A DNA stretch of 64,000 bases from Rubrivivax sp. (GTDB taxonomy: Bacteria; Pseudomonadota; Gammaproteobacteria; Burkholderiales; Burkholderiaceae_C). This document shows, one piece after another, positions 1 to 10,050 of this stretch; within the stretch, counting starts at the first letter, position 1, and every line of letters starts with the position of its first letter. The DNA lies in NCBI GenBank assembly GCA_030680415.1, contig JAUXVE010000063.1:1-64000 (forward strand), written 5' to 3'. Both the position numbers and the translations under genes were made by a program. The notes beneath the pieces were generated by a model, which was given only the letters and a program-made list of their open reading frames with translations, was not told the origin of the DNA and ran no database searches.

Positions 1-985
1 CCGCCGCCAGCCGCGCGCGCAGGCCGGGGTCGGCCATCAGCTGCGCCAGCGCCGTGCGCAGTGCGATGGCGTCGCCGGGCGGCACGTGCAACCCCGCATC
101 AGCCGGCAACGTCTGCGCCAGGGCGCCGGCGCTGCTGGCCAGCACCGGCAGGCCGAACGCCAGCGCTTCGGCCACCGCCATGCCGTAGCCCTCGTGCAGC
201 GACGGCAACACGAAGACGTCGGCCGCCGCGTACTGAGCCCGCAATGCGGCAGCGTCGACCGCGCCATGCCAGAACACGCGTCCGGCCAGCTCGGCGGCCA
301 TGCTCATGGCGTGCAGCCGTGCGGCCGTCTGCGCATCACGCGTTGCGCTGCCGACGTTGTGCAGCACCCAGTCCTGCCCCGCCAGCCCGGCCAGTGCCTG
401 CAACAGCACGGCGTGGCCCTTGCGCGGTATCAGCGCGGCCACGCACAACAAGCGCACGCGGCCCGTGCCGCCGGTACCGCCGTCGCCACGCGGGGGCAGC
501 ATCGGGTCGGTGCCCGGTTCGACGACGGCGATGCGATCCGGCGGCACTGCCATGGCGGCCACATCCTGCGCCGTGCTGCGGCTGGTCACCACCACCTGCC
601 GCGCGCCCTGAAGGGCCTGTTCTTCACTGCGATGCAAATCGTGGCGCATGGTCTCGTCGAGCCCGGTTTCCATGTGCAGCGGGTGGTGCACCAGCGCCAC
701 CCAGCGCAGCCGTTCGGCGTGGCGCTGCACGAAGCCGGGCAGGGCGCCGAAGGCCAGGCCATCGGCCACCACCAGGCTGCCCGCGGTCAGCGCTTCGACG
801 CAGGTGCGCGTTACGGCCAGCGCCGCTGCGTCGGGCCAGGGCCAGTCGCCGTCCAGCCGGTGGGTCTGGACCGCCCAGCCGGCAGCGCGCAACGCCTGCA
901 CCAGCCGCCGGTCATAGGTGTAGCCGCCGGTGGGCGTATGCCAGTCGCCGGGGACGAGGAAGCAGCAGGCGCGGCGGCCGGGCAT
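1..985 (-). CDS. Glycosyltransferase family 4 (GT-B fold), 3' end beyond window
   Basis: I translated this by hand because the open frame runs off the left edge and is missing from the ORF track. It reads ATG at 985 leftward with no stop for 328 codons. The C-terminal half carries the family-4 signature: LCVAALIPRKGH at the start of the nucleotide-sugar domain, then VLPSLHEGYGMAVAEALA with the E-x7-E motif that contacts the sugar nucleotide, then GLPVLASS. The N-terminal acceptor domain has a glycine-rich GDWHTPTGGYTYDRRL stretch typical of these enzymes. It should move a sugar from a nucleotide donor to an unknown acceptor in the cytoplasm. It starts 16 bases after the pterin-synthase-like gene and is probably the third gene of that operon. 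Donor and acceptor cannot be read from the sequence. Confidence 0.85.
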   Translation of the reverse strand, partial: MPGRRACCFLVPGDWHTPTGGYTYDRRLVQALRAAGWAVQTHRLDGDWPWPDAAALAVTRTCVEALTAGSLVVADGLAFGALPGFVQRHAERLRWVALVHHPLHMETGLDETMRHDLHRSEEQALQGARQVVVTSRSTAQDVAAMAVPPDRIAVVEPGTDPMLPPRGDGGTGGTGRVRLLCVAALIPRKGHAVLLQALAGLAGQDWVLHNVGSATRDAQTAARLHAMSMAAELAGRVFWHGAVDAAALRAQYAAADVFVLPSLHEGYGMAVAEALAFGLPVLASSAGALAQTLPADAGLHVPPGDAIALRTALAQLMADPGLRARLAA

Positions 986-1001
986 GTCGGTCGACCGATG
1001 A

Positions 1002-1436
1002 TCAGGGCCGGGGCTGCACCGGCAAAGCCCCTTCGTAGGCGGCCCAGGCCACGTGCGACTCGTTCAGCGTCACCCGCATCTGTGTCAGCCCGGGTGACGC
1101 GGCCCCCGGCAGCGCATGCGGACCCATGGCGCCGGCGGCAATGCGTGTGGCCACGCGGTCGAAGATCGCGCGCGCCAGGAACTCTGTGGTGGTGTTGTGG
1201 CCGGCGAATTCCGGCACCTCGTCGAGGTTGCGGAAGTTGAGCCTGGCCAGTTCATCGCGCAACACCTGGGTGGCCAGGCCGATGTCGACCACGATGCCGT
1301 CGGCGTCGAGCTCGTCGCGGCGCAACTCGAGGTCGACGACGTAGGTGGCGCCATGCAGACGCTGCGCGGGCCCGAACACCGTGCCGCGCAAGCTGTGGGC
1401 GATCATGACGTGGTCTCTGACGTTGACGGCGTACAT
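1002..1436 (-). CDS. 6-pyruvoyl-tetrahydropterin synthase / QueD-like protein, metal site degenerate
   Basis: 144 residues with the overall pattern of the PTPS/QueD T-fold family: an AHSL segment near residue 13, LHGATYVV near 27, a central D-x-x-V-DIG stretch, [10 protein letters not shown] near 79 and a conserved Glu near the C-terminus. Known family members bind zinc with three His (one in A-H-x-L, two in H-G-H) and use a Cys just before H-G-H plus an Asp/His pair. Here H14 and H28 remain, but the third His is Ala30, the Cys position is Ala24 or Gln25, and the L-D-H position reads L-N-F. I infer that it does not run the standard lyase reaction. AAGGAA upstream of the ATG is a good ribosome site. 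It lies between the dehydrogenase and glycosyltransferase genes on the same strand. Confidence 0.8.
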   Translation of the reverse strand: MYAVNVRDHVMIAHSLRGTVFGPAQRLHGATYVVDLELRRDELDADGIVVDIGLATQVLRDELARLNFRNLDEVPEFAGHNTTTEFLARAIFDRVATRIAAGAMGPHALPGAASPGLTQMRVTLNESHVAWAAYEGALPVQPRP

Positions 1437-1505
1437 CGGTGTCGTTTCCTTCGACGCTGGGGATGCGGGATCCGGTTTCCGGCGATGCCGCGCTGCGCAC
1501 GGCGC

Positions 1506-2570
<1,065 letters not shown>

Positions 2571-2689
2571 GGTGAGGCCAGTGGAGCACACGATGCAAGG
2601 GCCGGTGCCAGGCGCGACGAGCGCATGGCGGGGCGCAGGGTGAGCGCAATGCAATGCAGCGCTCGCGCAACGATGTTACGGTGCCGCCG

Positions 2690-3505
2690 ATGACGCCACC
2701 GGGCCGCCGCCAGTCCACCCTGTCGGCCACACGGCAACACCTGGCCGGCGCTGGCGCCGGGTCGGCGCTGAGGCGTGATGCGGCGCGAGACCTGTCCGCC
2801 GCGGCTGGCCTGGCCGGGTCGACGGCGGTGGCATTCGCGGCCGCCGGCGGTCTGGGCGCGGACTACGTGCTGAAGGCCCTGCTGCTCTACGCGGCCGGGG
2901 CCTGGCTGGTGTGGCGCGGCCTGGACGACATTGCCGCGCACCCGCACGCGCGCTTCGGTGCCGCCAACCGCGTCACGCTGGCCCGCCTGGTGCTGGCGGC
3001 GTTGCTGGCCGCCGGGGTGGGCGAGCCCGCGCTGCAGCCGCCAGCGTCCGCCGCGGCGGCAGGCTGGTTCGTCGTGGCGGCGGCCGCGCTGGCGGCGCTG
3101 CTCGATGCCGTCGACGGCCCGCTGGCCCGCCGCAGCGGCCTGGCCAGCGTCTTCGGCGCCCGTTTCGACATGGAGACCGACGCCGCCTTGACGCTGGTGC
3201 TGTGCGCGCTGGTGCTGCAGGCGGGCCAGGCCGGCCCCTGGGTGCTGGCATCGGGACTGATGCGCTACGCCTTCGTCGCCGCCGCGCGCCCCTGGCCCTG
3301 GTTGGCCGCTGCGCTGCCGCCAAGTCGGCGCCGCCGGGCCGTGTGCGTGGTGCAGATCAGCACGCTGGTCGTCTGCCTGGCCCCGATCGTCCCGCCGCCG
3401 CTGGCCACGGCGCTGGCTGCGGCCAGCCTGGCCTTGCTGGCCACCTCCTTCGCCATCGACGTGCGCACACTGGCGCGTGCGCGTCGGCCCACCCTGGAGA
3501 CCTGA
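2690..3505 (+). CDS. CDP-alcohol phosphatidyltransferase family protein
   Basis: An integral membrane enzyme of about 271 residues. It contains the full family signature D-G-x2-A-R-x8-G-x3-D-x3-D, seen here as DGPLARRSG...[10 protein letters not shown]. The aspartates bind the metal that activates transfer of a phosphatidyl group from CDP-diacylglycerol (or another CDP-alcohol) to an alcohol. Several hydrophobic Ala/Leu-rich segments surround the motif, and [10 protein letters not shown] before it is the usual amphipathic entry helix. The track starts at 2654; I prefer ATG 2690, although neither has a strong ribosome site. It is divergent from the MDR/PTPS/glycosyltransferase genes and is followed two bases later by yceI. 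The acceptor alcohol is unknown, and it is too divergent from PgsA or PssA to name. Confidence 0.82.
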   Translation: MTPPGRRQSTLSATRQHLAGAGAGSALRRDAARDLSAAAGLAGSTAVAFAAAGGLGADYVLKALLLYAAGAWLVWRGLDDIAAHPHARFGAANRVTLARLVLAALLAAGVGEPALQPPASAAAAGWFVVAAAALAALLDAVDGPLARRSGLASVFGARFDMETDAALTLVLCALVLQAGQAGPWVLASGLMRYAFVAAARPWPWLAAALPPSRRRRAVCVVQISTLVVCLAPIVPPPLATALAAASLALLATSFAIDVRTLARARRPTLET

Positions 3506-3507
3506 GC

Positions 3508-4185
3508 ATGCACACCTCACCCTCGTCAACACCACGGATCCGCCTCGACCCGCGCCCGCTGCGGGCCGCACGCCGGCAGGCCGGCGCCGCGCTCGCCAGC
3601 CTGGCCTGCTGCGTCGGCCTGCTGGCGGCCGGGCCGGCGCAGGCGCAGCCGGCCCGCTACGAGATCGACCCGGACCACCTGTCGGTCGGTTTCCTGGTCG
3701 ACCACATCGGCTATGCCAAGGTGCTGGGGATGTTCCGCACCGCGAGCGGCAGCTACCGCTTCGACGAAGACCGCGCCGAGCTGTCCGAGGTGCGCATCGA
3801 GGTCGAGACCGCCAGCGTCTTCAGCAACCACCGCCAACGCGACGAGCACCTGAAGGGGTCCGACTTCCTCAACAGCGCCAAATTCCCGCGCCTGGTGTTC
3901 ACGGCCGCCGCCGCCCGCCGCACGGGCGAGCGCGGCTTCGAGATCAGCGGCCAGCTCGAACTGCTGGGCAAGACGCAGCCGCTGACCTTGCAGGCGACCT
4001 GGAACAAGAGCGCCCAGTCGCCGCTCGGCAGTCTGGGCGGCTTCGGCCGCAAGCCCTACGTGATGGGCGTTTCGGCGCGCGGCAGCTTCAAGCGCAGCGC
4101 CCACGGCATGAGCTACGCGGTGGCCAACGGCTGGGTCGGCGACGAGGTGGCGCTGATCATCGAGTTCGAAGCCGTTCGGCAGTGA
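3508..4185 (+). CDS. YceI family periplasmic protein
   Basis: A 225-residue protein with a cleavable signal peptide (Arg-rich n-region, [12 protein letters not shown] core, A-Q-A site near residue 48). The YceI lipocalin-like domain follows: [18 protein letters not shown], then a KFPRLVF segment and [12 protein letters not shown]. Family members form a beta-barrel that binds polyisoprenoid or similar lipids, and the exact role is usually unknown. The start at 3508 is set by the signal peptide; the long upstream extension in the track is a read-through of another frame. It begins two bases after the phosphatidyltransferase stop, so the two genes are probably cotranscribed. That pairing suggests a lipid-related job, which is inference. 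Confidence 0.88.
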   Translation: MHTSPSSTPRIRLDPRPLRAARRQAGAALASLACCVGLLAAGPAQAQPARYEIDPDHLSVGFLVDHIGYAKVLGMFRTASGSYRFDEDRAELSEVRIEVETASVFSNHRQRDEHLKGSDFLNSAKFPRLVFTAAAARRTGERGFEISGQLELLGKTQPLTLQATWNKSAQSPLGSLGGFGRKPYVMGVSARGSFKRSAHGMSYAVANGWVGDEVALIIEFEAVRQ

Positions 4186-4203
4186 GGCCGGCGCTGGCGC
4201 ACC

Positions 4204-4415
4204 TTGCTGCGCAGCGCGTGGATCGCCCCCCCGTTCTGGCAGTCGCGCTTCGTCATCGACAGCGCGGCGGACCTCAAGCGCCTGCACGAATGCGCGATCG
4301 CCGAATGCTGGATCGACACCCGGTTGGGGCTGGACCTGGTCGCCGTCAGCGAGCCGATGCCGACGCCTGCGCCTGTGCTGGCGGAGCCACTGCCTGCCGC
4401 GGCGCCGCCAGCTGC
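4204..4415 (+). pseudogene. Remnant of DUF3391 N-terminal domain of an HD-GYP protein, out of frame
   Basis: Frame 1 after the yceI stop encodes [19 protein letters not shown] and [11 protein letters not shown]. These are the core of the DUF3391 domain that normally opens this type of HD-GYP phosphodiesterase. There is no ATG, and the usual first 20 or so residues (I-P-V-x-x-L-x-x-G-M type) are absent. The fragment runs into a Pro/Ala stretch and is in a different frame from the HD-GYP domain that follows. The linker of roughly 60 residues normally found between the two domains is also missing. This looks like a deletion plus frameshift, though an assembly error cannot be excluded. Confidence 0.55.
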
Positions 4416-5261
4416 ATGCAGCGGGTGGAGGACATTGCGCGCTCGGTGTGGCGCAATCCCGACACGCTGGTGAGCCTGGCGCGCCTGAAGACCAAGGACA
4501 ACTACACCTACATGCACTCGGTGGCGGTGTGCGCGCTGATGGTGGCGCTCGGGCGCACGCTGGGCCTGGACGAGGCAGCCTGCCGCCAGGCCGGCCTGGC
4601 CGGGCTGATGCACGACCTGGGCAAGGCGGTGATGCCGCTGGCGGTGCTGAACAAGCCCGGCCGGCTGACCGACGAGGAATTCCAGGTCATCCGCAGCCAC
4701 CCGGTGCGCGGCCATGAGCTGCTGCTGGAAGGCCGTGGCGCCATGGCCGAGATGCTCGACGTGGTGTTGCACCACCACGAGCGCGTCGACGGCACCGGCT
4801 ATCCGCAGCGGCGCTGCGGCGAGGCCCTCACGACGCTGGCGCGCATGGGCGCCATCTGCGACGTCTACGACGCCGTTACCTCCAACCGCCCTTACAAGGC
4901 GGGCTGGAACCCGGCGCAGGCGATCGCGCAGATGGCGGGCTGGAAGGGCCACTTCGACGCCACGCTGTTCAGCGCCTTCGTGCAGAGCGTGGGCATCTAC
5001 CCCACCGGCTCGGTGGTGCGGCTGGAGTCGGGGCGGCTCGCAGTCGTCGTCGAGCAGAACGCCGGCAAGCTGGTGGCACCGACGGTCAAGGTGTTCTATT
5101 CGACGCGTTCCGAACTGCCGATCACGCCGACGCGGCTGGAGCTGTCGCGGCCCGGCTGCAACGACCGCATCGTCGGCCGTGAGGTCGACGCTGCGACCAA
5201 GTTCCCGCACCTGGAAGCGCTCTGGGTCGACGCCGACGTGCTGCCCATGCTGAGCGGCTGA
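4416..5261 (+). CDS. HD-GYP domain protein (cyclic-di-GMP phosphodiesterase type), probably N-terminally truncated
   Basis: 281 residues from ATG 4416 to the stop. The HD-GYP domain looks complete: LMHDLGK supplies the HD metal pair, [12 protein letters not shown] is the second metal His cluster with the GYP motif, and [15 protein letters not shown] follows as in active enzymes. HD-GYP proteins hydrolyse cyclic di-GMP to pGpG or GMP in the cytoplasm. The start is uncertain. The track extends back to 3477 through antisense-like composition, and the DUF3391 partner domain lies in another frame just upstream. No good ribosome site is seen before 4416. The protein may be made as a short form, or the locus may be decaying. 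It follows yceI on the same strand. Confidence 0.7.
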   Translation: MQRVEDIARSVWRNPDTLVSLARLKTKDNYTYMHSVAVCALMVALGRTLGLDEAACRQAGLAGLMHDLGKAVMPLAVLNKPGRLTDEEFQVIRSHPVRGHELLLEGRGAMAEMLDVVLHHHERVDGTGYPQRRCGEALTTLARMGAICDVYDAVTSNRPYKAGWNPAQAIAQMAGWKGHFDATLFSAFVQSVGIYPTGSVVRLESGRLAVVVEQNAGKLVAPTVKVFYSTRSELPITPTRLELSRPGCNDRIVGREVDAATKFPHLEALWVDADVLPMLSG

Positions 5262-5346
5262 GCGGCACAGGACCTCGCTTCCCGCCGCCACGGCCGGCTC
5301 TGCCGCTTGCCTACACTCGCGCCCACCCTTGCCGATTGGAGCCGCG

Positions 5347-6924
5347 ATGAAGTTCCTGATCACAGCCGCCGCGCTGGCCGCCTTGCTGGCTGCGAGCGCC
5401 GCGGCGCAGGCCCAGACCCTGCGCTGGGCCAGCCAGGGCGACCCGCAGACGATGGACCCGCATGCGCAGAACGAGGGTCTCACCAACCAGATCAACGGCC
5501 AGGTCTACGAAGGCCTGGTCAGCCGCGATCGCCAGCTCAACATCGTGCCGGCGCTGGCGACGAGCTGGCAGCAGACCGCCCCGCTGATCTGGCACTTCAA
5601 GCTGCGGCCCCAGGTCAGGTTCCACGACGGCACGCCGTTCACGGCCGACGACGTGGTGTTCTCCATCAACCGCGCCAAGGAGCCGACCTCGCAGCTGAGC
5701 GTCTACGCCAACGCGCTGGGCACGCCGGTGGCGGTGGATGCGCTGACGGTGGAGTTCCGGCTCGACAAGGCCAACCCGATCTTCCCGCAGCACATCGGCA
5801 CCCAGGTGATGATGAGCCGCGCCTGGGCGGAAAGGCACAAGGTCACCAGACCGCTGGACTACAAGAACAAGGAGGAAAGCCATGCCTCCTTCAACGCCAA
5901 CGGCACCGGAGCGTTCGTGCTGGCGAGCCGCCAGCCCGCCATCAAGACCACCTTCAAGCGCCACCCCGGCTGGTGGGGCCGCTTCGACGGCAATGTGCAG
6001 GAGATCGTCTACACGCCGATCGCCAACGACGCCACCCGGCTGGCGGCGCTGGTGTCGGGCGAGATCGACTTCGTGCTCGACCCGGCGCCGCGCGACATCG
6101 CGCGGCTGCGCAACACCGCCGGCGTGAAGGTCATCGACGGGCCCGAGAACCGCATCGTCTTCATCGCCATGGACCAGTCGCGCGACAAGCTGCTTTACGC
6201 CAGGGTGCCCGGCGACAGCAACCCGTTCAAGGACCTGCGCGTGCGCCAGGCGCTGTACCACGCGATCGACATCGAGACGCTGAAGAACAAGCTGATGAAC
6301 GGCCAGAGCTTCCCCACCGGCGGCATCACGCCGTCGCCGCTGGGCGCCTACGGCGACCCGCAGCTCGAGGCGCGGCTGCCCTTCGACCTGGCCCGTGCGC
6401 GCGCGCTGATGGCCGCGGCCGGGCATGGCGAGGGTTTCGAGGTCACACTCGACTGCCCCAACAACCGCTACATCAACGACGAGGAGATCTGCATCGCGCT
6501 GGCCGGCATGTGGGCGCAGCTCAAGGTGCGCGTGAAGGTCAACGCGATGCCGCGCGCGACCTACTTTCCCAAGCTGGAGAAGATGGACACCAGCCTGTAC
6601 CTGTACGGCTGGGGCGGTTCGATCACCGACGCCGAAACCATCATCACCCCGGTGCTGCGCGGCCGTGGCGACAAGGGCGTGGGCCTGTACAACTACGGCG
6701 GCTGGCGCAACGAGCGCTTCGACGCGCTGGCGGCCCGCTCCAGCGCCGAGCCAGACCCGGTCAAACGCGAGGCGCTGGTGAAGGCCGCGCTGCGCGAATT
6801 CAAGGACCAGGTGCACCTGCTGCCGCTGCACCGCCAGCTCATCCCCTGGGCCGCGCGCAGCAACGTGGATGCGGTGCACCGCGCCGACAACTGGCTCGAG
6901 GTGCCCTGGATCACGATCCGCTGA
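5347..6924 (+). CDS. ABC transporter substrate-binding protein, family 5 (peptide/opine type)
   Basis: 525 residues with a signal peptide ([17 protein letters not shown], cleavage near AQAQ) and the SBP_bac_5 domain: [15 protein letters not shown] at the mature N-terminus, [21 protein letters not shown], then [13 protein letters not shown] in the middle. Such proteins capture oligopeptides, dipeptides, nickel chelates or opines in the periplasm and pass them to an ABC permease. No permease or ATPase gene is adjacent, so it is an orphan here. GGAG seven bases before ATG 5347 decides the start over the track's TTG at 5329. It may be lipid-free and soluble, as no lipobox Cys is seen. The specific ligand cannot be named. 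Confidence 0.88.
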   Translation: MKFLITAAALAALLAASAAAQAQTLRWASQGDPQTMDPHAQNEGLTNQINGQVYEGLVSRDRQLNIVPALATSWQQTAPLIWHFKLRPQVRFHDGTPFTADDVVFSINRAKEPTSQLSVYANALGTPVAVDALTVEFRLDKANPIFPQHIGTQVMMSRAWAERHKVTRPLDYKNKEESHASFNANGTGAFVLASRQPAIKTTFKRHPGWWGRFDGNVQEIVYTPIANDATRLAALVSGEIDFVLDPAPRDIARLRNTAGVKVIDGPENRIVFIAMDQSRDKLLYARVPGDSNPFKDLRVRQALYHAIDIETLKNKLMNGQSFPTGGITPSPLGAYGDPQLEARLPFDLARARALMAAAGHGEGFEVTLDCPNNRYINDEEICIALAGMWAQLKVRVKVNAMPRATYFPKLEKMDTSLYLYGWGGSITDAETIITPVLRGRGDKGVGLYNYGGWRNERFDALAARSSAEPDPVKREALVKAALREFKDQVHLLPLHRQLIPWAARSNVDAVHRADNWLEVPWITIR

Positions 6925-6931
6925 GGCGCTC

Positions 6932-7363
6932 TCAGCGTGTCGCCCGGCGCCGCACGGCCTCGATGTAGGCCAGGCCGTCGGGCGGCAGCCCGCTGCGCTG
7001 CGAGGCCCAGATCATCTCGCCCAGGCACTCCATCACCTCGTGGTGCGCTTCGTGCATCGAGCCGCGCCGCGCCGCCAGCAACTGCACCGCCTGGCGGATG
7101 CCGGTGGGCTGGTCGATGGCCACCTGTTCTTCGATCGTGAGGTGCATGGACAGGTGCAGGAAGGGGTTCGTGCGGCCGTCCTCCACCGTGTAGACGGCCT
7201 GCAGCGCCGCCGTCTCGTCGGCCAGCTCGGCGTGGTATTCGGGGTGCTCGACGATCCAGCGCGCGGCGAGCGTGGCCATCGGGTCCAGCGGCACTCCGGT
7301 GCGCTGCCCGGCGTAGGCGGCGCAGAAGAATCGCCTCACGTCCGACTGGTTGGGCTGGAACAT
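6932..7363 (-). CDS. DUF1841 family protein
   Basis: A 143-residue soluble protein on the minus strand, hidden in the track inside a 924-residue read-through frame. It begins [13 protein letters not shown] and contains [23 protein letters not shown] and a His-rich [14 protein letters not shown] segment, which match the DUF1841 family of betaproteobacteria. The many conserved His and Glu residues suggest a metal site, but no function is known. The gene is convergent with the peptide-binding protein gene (7 bases between stops) and divergent from the nitroreductase gene 36 bases away. Confidence 0.85.
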   Translation of the reverse strand: MFQPNQSDVRRFFCAAYAGQRTGVPLDPMATLAARWIVEHPEYHAELADETAALQAVYTVEDGRTNPFLHLSMHLTIEEQVAIDQPTGIRQAVQLLAARRGSMHEAHHEVMECLGEMIWASQRSGLPPDGLAYIEAVRRRATR

Positions 7364-7399
7364 CCGAGAATTGTCGCTTTCGCCGCCTCTGCCCACCCG

Positions 7400-7975
7400 A
7401 TGAACGTCACCACCGCACAGCTCTTCACCGCAGCCCGCACGCAGAATGGCTACCTCGACCAGCCGCTTCCCGACGCCAAGCTGCACGAGCTCTATGAACT
7501 GCTGAAGTGGGGTCCGACATCGGCCAACAGCAGCCCGGCGCGATTCGTCTTCGTGCGCAGCGCCCAGGCCAAGGACCAGTTGCTGGCCTGCATGAGCCCG
7601 GGCAACCAGCAGAAGGTGCGCGAGGCACCGGTGACGGTGATCATCGGCATGGACATGGCCTTCCATGAACAACTGCCCAAGCTGTTTCCGCACACCGACG
7701 CGCGCTCGTGGTTTGCCGGCAAGGCCGAGCTCATCGCCAGCACGGCGATGCGCAATTCCAGCCTGCAGGGCGCCTACCTGATGCTGGCGGCGCGCGCGCT
7801 GGGGCTGGACTGCGGCCCGATGAGCGGTTTCGACGCCGCGAAGATGGACGCCGCCTTCTGGGCCGGCACCACGGTGCGCACCAACTTTGTCTGCACGCTG
7901 GGTACCGGCGACCCGGCCAAGGTGTTGCCGCGCAACCCGCGCCTGGCCTTCGACGAGGCCTGCCGGCTTGCCTGA
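7400..7975 (+). CDS. rutE: Nitroreductase family, malonic semialdehyde reductase (RutE) type
   Basis: A 191-residue FMN-dependent nitroreductase-fold protein. Its length and sequence (TPLF-type N-terminus, [42 protein letters not shown]) match the RutE/HadB subgroup, which reduces malonic semialdehyde to 3-hydroxypropionate in pyrimidine breakdown. FMN would bind through the Arg/Ser residues of the early segment and the G-P-M-S-G-F loop. No other rut genes are next to it, so a general aldehyde or nitro-reductase role is equally possible. The start at 7400 follows the N-terminal alignment; the track frame begins far upstream. It is divergent from the DUF1841 gene. Confidence 0.8.
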   Translation: MNVTTAQLFTAARTQNGYLDQPLPDAKLHELYELLKWGPTSANSSPARFVFVRSAQAKDQLLACMSPGNQQKVREAPVTVIIGMDMAFHEQLPKLFPHTDARSWFAGKAELIASTAMRNSSLQGAYLMLAARALGLDCGPMSGFDAAKMDAAFWAGTTVRTNFVCTLGTGDPAKVLPRNPRLAFDEACRLA

Positions 7976-8017
7976 AGAGCGCGCCCGCCACGGTGGCCGG
8001 CGGCGGCGCGGTGCGGC

Positions 8018-8770
8018 ATGATCCCGTTCGTCAGCGACCCCTGGTTCTACGTCGTCGCCGTGCCGGCGGTGCTGCTGACGGGTCTGGCCAAGAGCGGATT
8101 CGCCAGCGGCTTCGGTGCCCTGGCCACGCCGATGATCGCGCTCACGATGCCGGTGCCGCAGGCGGCGGCGATCATGCTGCCGTTGCTGATGGTCATGGAC
8201 GCCGCCGGGCTGCAGCAGTTGTGGCGCGAACGTGACCCGGCGCTGGTCAGGCTGCTGCTGCCCTTCGGGCTGCTCGGCGTGGTCATCGGCGCGCTGATGT
8301 TCGGCGTTCTTTCGACGCAGGCGGTGGCCGGCCTGGTGGGCGCGCTGACGCTGGCCTTCGTGGCCCAGCGGCTGCTGTTCCCGCCGCGCCGCGGCGCGGC
8401 GCCGGCATCGCCCTGGGTCGGCCGCGCCTGCGCCACGGTGTCGGGCTTTACCAGCTTCGTGGCGCACGCCGGCGGGCCGCCTATCAGCGCCTACACGCTG
8501 CCGCTGAGGCTGCAGCCGCAGGTGCTCAGCGGCACGATGGCGGTGTTCTTCGCCGCCGTGAACCTGGCCAAGTGGATCCCCTACGCGGCGCTCGGCCTCA
8601 TCGACCTGCGCAACATGGCCACCGCGCTGGTGCTGCTGCCGCTGGCGCCGCTGGGGGTGTGGGCCGGTGTCTGGCTGGTGCGCCGTGTCGATTCGACCTG
8701 GTTCTACCGCCTCGCCTACACCGGCATGGGGCTGACCGGTGTCAAGCTGCTGTGGGACGGGCTGAAGTGA
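8018..8770 (+). CDS. Sulfite exporter TauE/SafE family permease
   Basis: A 250-residue inner-membrane protein with about eight hydrophobic segments. The two halves each start with a TauE-type motif: LTGLAKSGFASGFGALATP near residue 22 and FTSFVAHAGGPPISAY near 143. Family members are thought to export small sulfur-containing or carboxylate anions such as sulfite, sulfoacetate or taurine-derived products. It lies between the nitroreductase and parA genes on the same strand, with no sulfur genes nearby. A second, more distant TauE protein is at 22.3 kb. The substrate cannot be predicted. Confidence 0.86.
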   Translation: MIPFVSDPWFYVVAVPAVLLTGLAKSGFASGFGALATPMIALTMPVPQAAAIMLPLLMVMDAAGLQQLWRERDPALVRLLLPFGLLGVVIGALMFGVLSTQAVAGLVGALTLAFVAQRLLFPPRRGAAPASPWVGRACATVSGFTSFVAHAGGPPISAYTLPLRLQPQVLSGTMAVFFAAVNLAKWIPYAALGLIDLRNMATALVLLPLAPLGVWAGVWLVRRVDSTWFYRLAYTGMGLTGVKLLWDGLK

Positions 8771-8893
8771 CGCCGCGGCACCGCTGCAGCTTGCGGTCTT
8801 CGCGTTCGCTGTGCGCTGGCGCGACTCTGCAGCCCGCAGCGCTACCATAGCCACAGCCGCGAGCCGTGCTGAAGCGGCGGTGAGAGGAGCCCC

Positions 8894-9511
8894 ATGCCCG
8901 TGATCGTGGTTGCCAACCCCAAGGGCGGCGTCGGCAAGAGCACGCTGGCCACCAATATCGCCGGCTGCCTGGCTGCCGCCGGCCACGCGGTGATGCTGGG
9001 CGACGTCGACCGGCAGCAGTCGGCGCGCCAGTGGCTGGCCTTGCGGCCGCCGCAGCTGCCCGCCATCAGCAGCTGGGAAGTCGCCGGCGACCACATCGTG
9101 CGCCCGCCCAAGGGTACCACGCATGTCGTGCTGGACACCCCGGCCGGCCTGCACGGCAAGCGGCTGGAGGCAGTGATGCGCATCGCCGATCGCATGCTGA
9201 TCCCGCTGCAGCCCAGCCTGTTCGACATCCAGGCCACGCACACCTTCGTGCAGGCGCTGCGCCAGCACCGCCGCGCCGGCGAGGTGCGGCTGGGTCTGGT
9301 GGGCATGCGCGTGCGCGAGCACACGCGTGCCAACGAGCAGCTGCACCATTACTTGTCGACGCTGCCGGTGCCGGTGCTCGGCTGGCTGCGCGACACCCAG
9401 AACTACGTGCAACTGGCGGCACGCGGGCTGACGCTGTGGGACGTGGCACCCAGCCGCGTCGAACGCGACCTCGAGCAATGGCAGCCCTTGAGCGCCTGGA
9501 TCGGCCAATGA
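8894..9511 (+). CDS. ParA family (Walker-type) ATPase, orphan
   Basis: A 205-residue P-loop ATPase with the deviant Walker A motif KGGVGKST at residues 10-17, Walker A' GDVDRQQS and Walker B VVLDTPAGL. This is the ParA/MinD class that uses ATP-driven dimerisation on DNA or membrane to position cargo. The protein is short, with no N-terminal DNA-binding extension. No parB or parS site is adjacent, so it is not the chromosome partition ParA. Its stop overlaps the start of a MaoC-type hydratase gene (ATGA), indicating translational coupling. GAGAGGAG precedes the start. The cargo is unknown. Confidence 0.87.
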   Translation: MPVIVVANPKGGVGKSTLATNIAGCLAAAGHAVMLGDVDRQQSARQWLALRPPQLPAISSWEVAGDHIVRPPKGTTHVVLDTPAGLHGKRLEAVMRIADRMLIPLQPSLFDIQATHTFVQALRQHRRAGEVRLGLVGMRVREHTRANEQLHHYLSTLPVPVLGWLRDTQNYVQLAARGLTLWDVAPSRVERDLEQWQPLSAWIGQ

Positions 9512-9960
9512 AGCACTATGCGCATCTGGCCGACCTGCAGGCGCTGGTGGGGCAGGAGCTGGGCCACAGCGACTGGCTGCTCGTCGACCAGGCACGCATC
9601 GACCTCTTTGCCCAGGCCACCGGCGATCACCAGTGGATCCACACCGACCCGCTGCGTGCCTCCGGCGGGCCGTTTGGCGCCACGGTGGCGCATGGCTTCC
9701 TGACATTGAGCCTGCTGCCGGCGCTGTTCGAAACCGGTTTCGCCATCGACGACGTCCGCATGGGCGTCAATTACGGCCTCAACCGCGTGCGTTTCCCGGC
9801 GCCGGTGCGCTCGGGCAGCCGCCTGCGCGGGCGCTTCAGGCTGCTGTCCTACGAGCCCCTGGCCGGCGGCGCCCAGCTCACCGTGGAATCGACGATCGAA
9901 GTCGAAGGCTCGGCCAAACCGGCCTGCGTGGCCGAGTCGGTGTCGCGGCGTTTCGTCTAG
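9508..9960 (+). CDS. MaoC-like (R)-specific enoyl-CoA hydratase
   Basis: A 150-residue single hot-dog-fold protein with the hydratase-2 motif: FAQATGDHQWIHTDP supplies the catalytic Asp and His, and GATVAHGFLTLSLLPAL is the usual following helix. Enzymes of this type (PhaJ/MaoC) hydrate trans-2-enoyl-CoA to (R)-3-hydroxyacyl-CoA, linking beta-oxidation to polyhydroxyalkanoate synthesis. The start codon overlaps the parA stop by ATGA; the track shows it only inside a longer frame from 9031. A PHA depolymerase gene at 25.8 kb shows that the organism handles PHA, which fits, although the CoA substrate range is not visible. Confidence 0.88.
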   Translation: MKHYAHLADLQALVGQELGHSDWLLVDQARIDLFAQATGDHQWIHTDPLRASGGPFGATVAHGFLTLSLLPALFETGFAIDDVRMGVNYGLNRVRFPAPVRSGSRLRGRFRLLSYEPLAGGAQLTVESTIEVEGSAKPACVAESVSRRFV

Positions 9961-10050
9961 GACGCCGGCACCGCCGATGTGGATTGCCGGCAGCGGGGTC
10001 GCTGCCCCACAATGACCGGGCCTACCCGCGACGCGGGGCAAGGAGACGAC

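Noticed and set aside
3477-4415. N-terminal extension of the HD-GYP frame back to 3477
   Set aside because: This part is the third frame of yceI; it has Arg/Pro/Ala-rich shadow composition and no domain.
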